From Tuctoria greenei (lineage: Eukaryota; Streptophyta; Magnoliopsida; Poales; Poaceae), in contig JAYESD010000011.1 of assembly GCA_036927565.1 (NCBI GenBank), positions 95,827,178-95,891,177 of the forward strand: a stretch of DNA of 64,000 nucleotides. Direction: 5' to 3'. The notes beneath the pieces were generated by a model. That model had not been told where the DNA came from. It saw only the letters and a list, made by a program, of their open reading frames with translations, and ran no database searches. Below are positions 55,885 to 64,000 of the stretch, one piece after another. Position numbers and translations under genes: made by a program. Numbering within the stretch: position 1 is the first letter of the stretch; every line of letters begins with the position of its first letter.

Positions 55885-56530
55885 ATCTACCTTATCCACC
55901 AATTGGCATGATTACCATGAGGAAGATGAGGTTGATGAGGTTTACCAAAATGAAGAGTTGTCAGACTCATTCACAGTCGAGCTTGGTGTAGGACTCATTG
56001 ACTAAGTTGGAGACGCTCGAGATATCGAGACTGCTACTATGCGGCAACAGAAACAGAAACAAAATGCAATCAAGACACTCACGGAAGAAGAAGATCGGTG
56101 GGCTGGTTTTAGGAGTAGGCTGCAAGACCGTGACATTGATGAATTTTTAAATTTATGAAGTAAAGTTTTGTTTGCTAATTTAATAGGAAATTTTGTATAT
56201 TATCTTAGCATATTAATCAATTATTCCTTACAATAGGATGTCGTGATCCACGGGAAATAAGGGGAAGGGAGTGAGAGGGTTCATCCCCCAGGCATGAGAG
56301 CCGGCACGAGACGTTTTCTCATGTACCTCGTCAGGTGCGAGCAGACGCTCCCAAATGCTGGTGTACCTTCCATAGTTTGCGGCTCAGGTCTACTCGAGTG
56401 AGGTTGGCTTACAGCGCACGGAGGTAAATTTCAGTTAACAATCACATTATTTTAAATTGCACTTATTAATAATTATTTCTGATCAATCTTTTTATTTTTG
56501 CAGTCTGACTTAGAGTCATCAGGGCTAATT
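55885..56530 (+). pseudogene. Inverted second copy of the TNP2 tail and start of the Transposase_24-like gene
   Basis: Plus-strand reading gives EDEVDEVYQNEELSDSFTVE and EEEDRWAGFRSRLQDRDIDEF at 55930-56160, matching the minus-strand TNP2 tail at 54320-54068. A degenerate copy of the next gene's start follows (GNKGKG with RVHPP near 56255-56300, then SDLESSG at 56505). It differs from the minus-strand copy at many positions, so it is a separate older copy and not a recent duplication. Confidence 0.65.
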
Positions 56531-56732
56531 GAATGCACTTCATTGATTACTCATATCGCTACTAGGTTAGGAGCACTAGAATATTCTTCATTTTAGTATA
56601 TTGAAAATGAAAGAGAATTAATTGATTAAGATTATTTAGTGCAAGGACATAGCCTTAAGCATGATAAGATGGCTCTTTGTTATTCTATTTTACCGGCTTT
56701 GTCAATGAAATTCGGTCACCTAACATGGATTA
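56531..56732. other. Unassigned spacer
   Basis: AT-rich, no feature recognised. Border zone between CACTA 2 and the E elements. Confidence 0.3.
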
Positions 56733-58712
56733 TCATTTGTACAAATGCCGGAGGTAACCATTTACCTTATTCCCATTTAGGAAGCACGAAGACGTAATGT
56801 CTCTAGCAGGGTAACTAGAAGCTGTGAAAGGAGAGTGGCCATGCCTCCGACAACCTCCACGGTGCATGAGTACGAAGAGGAAGAGAACCCAACAGGTGAT
56901 GCACCCGGATGGACTTAACCTCCATCGTATGAGACCGAAGGTCCGTCTTGGCATGGAGGGCCAGGTGCCATATGGGAGCCACCGCTATCCACTTCAAGCT
57001 CTAGCAGCTTGCCTCCAACGTCCATGAGAAGATGTTGTTTCTCTTCGGCTAGAAGTCATCGTGACTATAGCCAAGGAATGACAGATCTCACTAGACTTAT
57101 GGAAGAGCTTGAAGCAAGAATGAGTGACATCTACAACACTATTTAAGGGCCTGTCCAAGGTACCCAAGACTGGCAAAAACATATGGATGTTGAATTCACG
57201 AACTTCGACAAGCCGATCTCGCAGCTACTTCCGTTATCATGGGTTCTACCCTCATCACGGAGGTGAGTGAAGAACAAGCTTGGGGGAGGACCCCCACTTG
57301 ATGTAAATTGTATCAAACCCTTGTATATTTATTTGCCACTGAACCATCATCCACCTGGGATATAAAAAAATAATAATTAGGATCGATTTGTTTTCAAATA
57401 AAGTAAATGATGTGCGGTAAGATTGAGTTGGAATTCACATAGATAAAATGATGAATAGTTGTTCTGTTTTAATTTTCCTAAGTCCCTAGTTTACAACTTA
57501 CTACTCTCCAACATATTGCTCTCCTTGGCTATAATTGCTTTTGCCTTGATTTGGAAATTGTGGGCAGCAAAAGCTTAATCCATTCTAAGTTGTTGTGAGA
57601 TATGATATAGTGATAGGGCCTCTATTCCTAGTTTGAAAGTAAAACTTGGATTTCCAAAGAAATTCTAAAAAGATTTAAGTTATTCTCATTTGATTGGAAA
57701 TACCTACCAAAGCCATATGATATATCACATTGATAGACCTTATGCATATGCTATTTGCCTTCACATTGAGCTTTGTCAAACTAGTATAGACCTATGCGAG
57801 ATTTGAATCATTCCTTTTGAATTCAATACTTCACTTGCATGTGCTATACTTCTACACTGGAAGTAAGCAAAATTCCATCATACCACCATTCCACAATAAA
57901 AAAGAGAAACTCCATATCATTCATGCTTAGCACTCTCTCCAAAATTTATTGCATAAAAAGGGAGTAGAAGACATGGATACAAGAAAAAGAAAAAGAAAAT
58001 GCATGCTTACATCATAATCATGAATGAAAAAGAGAAAGTAACCATGTTTCATCCCGACAAAACAAGAGAGTCCACTCAAAAAGGAGTTATGTCAAATATC
58101 CACATCCACTTCATTCCATCACACATGCACAAGTCTTGAATCAAATTGTTTTAAATTTATTTATCCTATGGCTTGATCTTTTGACTTAGCAATATTATGT
58201 GTTGCAAATATGCCTACTATATTCCCTACCAAGCTCCACATACAAGCCTTATGTAGAGTTAGGATGAATCTAGGCACAATGCCTTGGTGAGGATATATTT
58301 CCACTACACATAAAGGAGAGACCGAGAGTATCAAATTGAGTTACTTAAAATCTAAATTGAACTCTCCAAAATTTGAGTGGAACTTGATTCCTAGGGTATG
58401 TGTGCTCCATTTGCTGTTCTATCTTTCAACCACCCATGAATAGGATATAACATAAGCCCCATAATGACTTGAGATGGGTGAAGTACCATGCCAATTTTTG
58501 CAATACCAGGTAGAGTATTTTGTTGTGCACATGGTACTTTTGGAAAATAGAACATAGTAGCAACTCCTGATCATTAACCTAAAGTTTGAGGAACGAACTG
58601 TTTGATATGCCCCTTCTTTGAGGGAGTTCAACCCTACCCACTATTTCAGGACCCAGAAGGGGAGTCTTGACTTTGCTCGGGATGAGCAAAGGAGAAGCTT
58701 GGGGGAGTTTAT
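56733..58712 (+). mobile_element. Element E internal 3' region
   Basis: Sequence that precedes an LTR of family E. At 56780-57260 a broken, charged C-terminal coding remnant can be read (EYEEEENPTGDAPG, then TDLTRLMEELEARMSDIYNTI followed by a stop). Its gene is not identified; a post-pol ORF of an Athila/Tat-like gypsy element is possible. At 57280-58690 there is ~1.4 kb of non-coding sequence ending in AGCTTGGGGGAGTTTAT, a polypurine tract at 58697-58712. The part at 58240-58712 matches 63534-63910 in inverse orientation. A second purine run (GCTTGGGGGAGGA) lies at 57279. Confidence 0.55.
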
Positions 58713-60336
58713 TGATGGCTAATATATACCAATTTCACACGTCAAGATAACTCAATTATGTGAAAGAAATATCATTTCTTGCACATATCACCTTTCTATT
58801 TATCCTATTTTGACTCATCCTTGGAGAAAGTAGTGCATTGTTGATTGTTGTTATATAACAATTTCACCCGTCAATATAACTCAATTATGTGAAGGAAATG
58901 TCATTTCTTGCAGATATCACCTTTCTATTTAACCCATTTCCACTTGTACATAGAGAAATTGGTGCATGCAGGTATTCTATAATGAATTGAAGTAAAACAA
59001 GGAGATGGATCCTATAAAATATCATTCCATCCAATCAAGCGCCGACATGTGGCACCACAAGGATCAAATGGCCCAAAAATTGAAATATCTGAGTCCATCC
59101 AACGGTGTAACACCCATATCAAGGGATGGGACCCACCTGGAAGTCACCCTAAGAAAGCACAAACCGTTTGGAGGACTTACCATGTCGGCCGACCTGGTCT
59201 TTCCTCCAAACTCGGTAAGCTTCCATGTGTTGGCTCCTACCGGCTTGAAGAAGTTAGTGGTGACTGATTCATGCGCTTTTCGTGGCGCGAACCGACCCTT
59301 CTCCAAGCTATAAATAGGACCACTCATCCCTCACTTCAAGACACTCCACTCGAGCATTCACTCTCTTGTATACATTGGTTCCCCAAGTCCTTAGTGGAGG
59401 TTAGGCTGTAGAGAGGAGCCTCTAGTCCCAAGTCCAAATTGGGAAAGGTATGACTCATGTATCTTTTCTTGTATTTGTGACTAAGAATTATAATAATAGT
59501 ATTACTAGTCTCTCTTTATTCATATACTTGGGCAAAGCATTTCTTGTTTGATTGTGGTGTCCATGTATGTGCTAGGTGTAAATGTTGTTATGATCCAGAT
59601 GTAATGCCATTATCATGTTATCATAAACATCATATACCACCACTATAGTCTAATTGGGTAATGATAAGATTATGTTAATATGAATATGTTAGTGCTTGGT
59701 CCCCACATTGGTTCAACGATGTTTAGGTTAGTCATTGCCTTAGGATGAATATTATGTTGGAACTCTTAAGGTATTTACTTAGCATGTAAGCATGGTTCTT
59801 GGATAGTTAAGTTGCGTTCGGTGCATTGTAGTCCAAAGGTTGTAGAGGTAGGCAGTAGGTAGTGACAGCCCTATCTGTCCATTGTAATCCTCTATGTTCG
59901 GCTACGACGTAGGCTCTTGGCGGGAGTCACCTGGCAGACCAGGGTAAGCCCATGCTCGATGTGTTGGACCACTAATCCCCAATATTCAACATTAGAATAT
60001 TCATGTGTACTCTATTAGGCTATGTATATGAGTAATTAGAACACAGTAGGAGTAGCTCCATCTCGTAGTCTAACCCTAGCTAGGACAAGCTTATCCACAC
60101 AGTAGATTGCTTAGGTGTGTGTCACACTGCCCTTATTATCATCTTACCCCTGTTTCGATAAACACTTAGTACCCTATACCTTGATCATGAGAATGGTGTT
60201 TACTTTACATCACCGCCTTCCTTTGGGAGAAATACGATAAGCTTCGGGATACTCTTGGGTGAAATGATGATAGTTTCCGTGCACTTGCGGACCTCATCTC
60301 TTACTGGAGATGATCTGTGACGTTAAGAAACGTTAA
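58713..60336 (+). mobile_element. LTR E1
   Basis: Starts TGATGGCTAAT right after the polypurine tract and has a TATA box. It ends near 60336, where a second, 5'-truncated copy of the same LTR begins. It contains an internal direct repeat of AATTTCACxCGTCAAxATAACTCAATTATGTGA near 58732 and 58859 that is not seen in E3. Confidence 0.75.
59309..59316 (+). promoter_or_regulatory. TATA box of LTR E1
   Basis: TATAAATA in CTCCAAGCTATAAATAGGAC. E2 has TATAAAT at 60702-60708 in the same context. Confidence 0.65.
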
Positions 60337-61771
60337 CATGCATGCAAGCATTTTATGCAGAATTGAAGTTAAACAAGAGGATGGATCCTATAAAATATTA
60401 TTCCAGCCAATCAAGCGACGACATGTGGCACCAAATGGATTAGATGGCCCACAAACAGAAATATCTGAGGCCATCCAATGGTGTAGCACCCATATCAGTC
60501 ATAGGGTCCCACCTGGAAGTCACCCCGAGGAAGCACACACTAAATGGTCCAACTTTCTGTTCGGCCGACTGCGGGGTTCGGCTGAACTCTTCCTGGCGCC
60601 AAACTTGGTAAGCTTCCACATGTCGACACCCTGTGGTGCCCTGGTCACGATGCAGACTGATTCGCGCGCTTGTGGTGGTGGGAACCGACCCTTCTCCAAG
60701 CTATAAATCGAACCCCTCACCCCTCACTTCCACACACATCACTTGAATATTCATCCATTGTATCCACTACTAAACATAGGTTTAGAGGAGTATAGGCTAT
60801 AGAGAGGAGAGTCTCTAGTCCATAGTCCAAGTAGGAGAGGAGTAGAAGGAGTCTCTTCCCAATTCCTAACTGGGAAAGGTATGGCTCTCATATTACTATC
60901 GTTATTTGTGACTTTGCTCTAATTAATAAAGATGTTATCTTTAGTCTTCTATCGTTCATATACTTGGATGAAGCGTTTCTTGTTTGATTGTGGATTCCAT
61001 GTATGTGGTAGGAGTAGTATTTATGATTATGCTATACCATTCTCATTATATCATCATAAACACTACAAACCTCCACTATAGTCTAATTAGCTACGACATG
61101 ATTACGTTAACATGAATCACTTATGCCATGAATCAACATTGGTTCAACGATGATTTAGTTCATTGCCTTAGGATGGCTTGTGCCTAGGCTCTTAATGTAA
61201 TTACTTAATATGCTAGCATGGTGCTACGATAGAAATTAGCATTGAATGTCTCTTAGAACCATAGATTGAAGAGGTAGGCAGTAGGTGGTGACAGCCCTAT
61301 CTGTCCTTTGTGATCCTCCATGTTCGGCTATTCCACAGGCTCTTGGTGGGAGTCACCCTAGTATTGCTAGGGGTAAACCCGTTCCCCATGTGTTAATCCA
61401 CTTGGCATGAGAATTCATAATTAACGTCATTATTAGTAACTAATTTAGGCTATGTATATGTACATTAGAAGCATAGTAGGAGTCCCTACCTAAACCTTAG
61501 CCTAGTCCCTCTTTACCTCATTTATCCCCTTAGCATAGAATGCTCTTGTGTGTGTCACACTACTCCAGTTCATCATCTATCCATCCTTGCTAAAACCCTG
61601 CCTAGGACAGCCTAGCCTTTCCACTTGATGATTGTTTTGCTTCCATCTAGCCTTCCTTTGGGAGAATATAAATGACACCCTTTGGGAATACTCATAGAGG
61701 AGAAATGCTACATCAATAGTTTTCAGGCGCTTGCGGATTTACATGTATAATCTAAAATATATTAACAAGCA
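60337..61771 (+). mobile_element. LTR E2, 5'-truncated
   Basis: Begins inside the LTR (GCATGCAAGCATTTTATGCAG, compare 58963) and runs to an end at ATTAACAAGCA. What follows (61772-61920) looks like the start of an internal region, including a degenerate GGCACTACTGC primer-site-like stretch. Confidence 0.7.
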
Positions 61772-61988
61772 TTTCCGGCACTACTGCTAGAGATGAATTG
61801 TTAATATTTCATAGGAACCATCGACAATCATAAGGAAGGATTTGACATCGGAGTTGTCAGTCATTCTGCTTGTCGGAGGCTAGACGACATGTCTCATGCT
61901 AGAGAACCGAAGAGGGCCAGAATTGCTGGTAAATGTTGACAGTTCCTACGCACTACTAACAATTCATCTGTAGAAATGGTGCCAGAAA
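61772..61988. other. Spacer between inverted LTRs E2 and E3
   Basis: 217 bp. Its first ~40 bp (TTTCCGGCACTACTGC...) and last ~40 bp are inverted copies of one another, each being the first internal bases after an LTR end. The central part is unique within the window. Confidence 0.6.
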
Positions 61989-63533
61989 TGCTTGTTAATA
62001 GATTTTAGATTATACATATAAATCCACAGGGCACGGAAACTATCAATGTAGCATTTCCCTCTAAGAGTATTCCCAAAGGGTGTTATTTATATTCTCCCAA
62101 AGGAAGGCTAGACGGAAGCAAAACAATCATCAAGTGGAAAGGCTAGGTTGGCCTAGGTAGGGTTGTAGCAAGGATGGATAGATGATGGTTTGGAGTAGTG
62201 TGCTACACACAAGAGCATTATATCCTAAGGGGATAAATGAGGTAAAGAGGGACCAGGCTAAGAACTAGGTAGAGACTCCTACAATGCTTCTAATGTACGC
62301 ATACATAGACTAAGTTAGTTACTAATGATCATGTCAATTATGAATTCTCATGCTAAGTGGATTAACACATCGAGCACGCATTTATCCCTAGCAATACTAG
62401 GACGAATCCCACCGAGAGCTTGTGGCATAGCCGAATGTGGAGGATTACAAAGGACAGGTAGGGCTGTGACCACCTACTGCCAACCTCTTCAATCTGTGGG
62501 CATAGGAGACATTCAACGCTACTCTCTATCCTAGCACCATGCTAGCATATTAAGTAATTAACTTAAGAGCCTAGGCACAAGCCATCCTAAGGCAATGAAC
62601 TAAATCATCGGAACAAATTTTAATTTATAGCATAAGTGATTCATGGTAACATAATCATATCATAGATAATTAGACTATAGTGGGGGTTTGTAATGTTTAT
62701 AATGATATAACGATAATGGTATAGCATAATCATAAATACTACTCTACCACATACATGGAATCCACAATTAAACAAGAAACACTTCATCCAAGTATATGAA
62801 CAATGGAAGACTAAAGATAACATCTTCATTAAGAACAAAGTAAGAAATACAAATAGGAATATAAAAGCCATGCCTTTCCTTATTGGAAATTGGGAAGAGA
62901 CTCCTTCTACTCAACTCCAACTTGGACTATGGACTAGAGGCCCTCCTCTCTACAATCTATACTTCTCTAAACCTGTAGAGAGTAGTGGATACAATGGATG
63001 AATACTCAAGTGGTGTGTGTTGAAGTGATGGGTGAGGGGTTCTATTTAATGCTTGTAGAAGGGTTGGTTCCCGGCACCAAAAACGCGTGAATCAGTCTTC
63101 AACGTGACCAGGGCACCACAGGGAGTCGACACAAGGAAGTTGACCGAGTTTGGCGCCAGGAAGGGTTCAGCCGAACCCCCTAGTTGGCTGAACAGAAATG
63201 TTGACCATTTCTGGTGTGCTTCCTCAGGGTGACTTCGAGGTGGGTCCCATTGACTGATATGGGTGCTACACTGTTGGATGGCATTGATACTTCTGTTTGT
63301 GGGCTATTTGATCCATGTGGTGCCACGTGGCATTGCCTGATTGGCTGGAATGATATTTTATAGGATCCATCCCCTTGTTTCACTTCAATTCTGCATAGAA
63401 TGCTTGCATGCACTACTTTCTCCAAAGACAAGTGGAAATAGGTGAAATAGAAAGGTGATGTGTGCAAGAAATAATATTTCCTTCACATAATTGAGTTATA
63501 TTGACAGGTGAAATTGATACATAACAGCCATCA
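61989..63533 (-). mobile_element. LTR E3, complete, inverted
   Basis: Reverse complement starts TGATGGCTGTTATG and ends ATTAACAAGCA, 1545 bp. It aligns with E1 and E2 along its length. The TATA position reads CATTAAATA, so the box is degenerate here. Confidence 0.75.
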
Positions 63534-64000
63534 ACAAACTCCCCCAAGCTTATCCTTTACTCGTCCCGAGCAAAGTCAAGACTTTAGGTTGACGATCAAG
63601 AGTTGCTACAATGTTCTACTTTTAAAAGTACCACGTGTACAACAAAATACTCTACCTAGTATTGCAAAAAATGGCACGGTACTACACCCATCTTAAGTCA
63701 TTATGGGGCTTATGGCATCTCCTATTCACGTGTAGTTGAAAGATAGAACAGCAAATGGAGCACACATACCCTAGAAATAAGTTCCACTCAAAATCCGGAG
63801 ATTTCATTTTAGATTTTAAGTATCTTAATATGATTCTATCAAATCTCTCCTTTGTGTGTAGTGGAAATATATCCTCAACAGGGCATTTTGCCTAAATTCA
63901 TCCTACCTCTACATAAGGTTTGTATGTGGAGCTTCCTAGGGAATATAGTAGGCATATTTGTAACTCATAATATTGCTAAGTCAAAAGAGTAAGCCTTAGG
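63534..64000 (-). mobile_element. Internal region adjoining LTR E3
   Basis: Polypurine tract AGCTTGGGGGAGTTTGT at 63534-63550 on the minus strand, then non-coding internal sequence matching 58240-58690 in inverse orientation. It continues beyond the window. E3 is thus the 3' LTR of a leftward element. Confidence 0.75.

Larger units (their letters stand above)
50665..56530. mobile_element. CACTA element 2, rearranged
   Basis: Begins CACTACAGAAAACC at 50665, a CACTA-type terminus; the adjacent bases TGT would be the 3-bp duplication. Subterminal repeats follow, then leftward-coding Transposase_24-like and TNP2 remnants, and from ~55885 an inverted second copy of part of the same coding region. 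No opposite terminus was found, so the right border is approximate. Confidence 0.65.

Noticed and set aside
50665..58000. A right-hand CACTA terminus (TTTTCTGTAGTG type) for CACTA 2
   Set aside because: Searched by eye to about 58 kb; only chance GTAGTG words without the T-run or subterminal repeats were seen.
59005..60706. Open frames 59005-59313 and 60317-60706 ending at the same SKL-stop
   Set aside because: Both lie upstream of the TATA box in LTR E1 and E2; the apparent shared ending is the TATA context itself, and upstream the frames do not correspond.
1..64000. Host genes, tRNA, rRNA, CRISPR or prokaryotic features
   Set aside because: No clover-leaf tRNA, rRNA core or spaced repeat array was seen. 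The CAGGCGG and ACGTCGG arrays are CACTA subterminal repeats with irregular spacing, not CRISPR. Every sizeable coding match belongs to a transposon family.

Overview
This window looks like transposon-packed heterochromatin from a grass (Poaceae). I found no convincing host gene and no tRNA, rRNA or CRISPR array. The grass call rests on family content: very long-LTR Ty3/gypsy chromoviruses primed by initiator tRNA-Met, CACTA elements carrying a Ulp1-like protease gene, a gene with the PF04195 'putative gypsy type transposon' domain, and long GC-rich leaders. All family names come from reading translated sequence by eye; no database was searched.

Layout, left to right. 1-2535: minus-strand LTR fragment (C) running off the left edge. 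2536-7550: a decayed PF04195 gag-like gene on the minus strand, with a ~74-bp tandem repeat downstream of it. 7550-10240: 3' part of a plus-strand LTR (D). 10241-18433: right-hand part of CACTA element 1, with the first coding exon of a TNP2-type transposase on the minus strand (cut by D), a central two-sided promoter region holding CAGGCGG-type repeats, a Ulp1-like gene on the plus strand, and a repeat-rich right terminus. 18434-19053 and 49324-50664: a hAT/DUF659-like transposase pseudogene split by 30 kb of insertions.

19054-49323 is a nested pair. Element B is a plus-strand chromovirus inserted in the hAT relic (target duplication caaat/caaaa). Its 5' LTR is itself split by element A, a minus-strand relative at 19548-35446 with 4-kb LTRs and a perfect 5-bp duplication (acacc). 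A is young and nearly intact: its LTRs differ at roughly 15-20 bases by eye, and its coding region has one nonsense codon plus a frame break at a 19-G tract. B is dead: many stops, both reverse transcriptase catalytic aspartates replaced, integrase deleted. A and B share an extra ORF between the 5' LTR and gag, called ORF0 here. They also share a splice-donor-like site in the leader and acceptor-like sites directly before the ORF0 and gag start codons.

50665-56530: CACTA element 2, rearranged, with minus-strand TNP2 and Transposase_24-like remnants followed by an inverted second copy of the same region. 56733-64000: LTRs and non-coding internal sequence of another gypsy family (E), with two direct LTR copies and a third inverted one that together form a large inverted repeat.

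Relative order of events: CACTA 1, CACTA 2 and the hAT relic are old; D entered CACTA 1; B entered the hAT relic; A entered B most recently.
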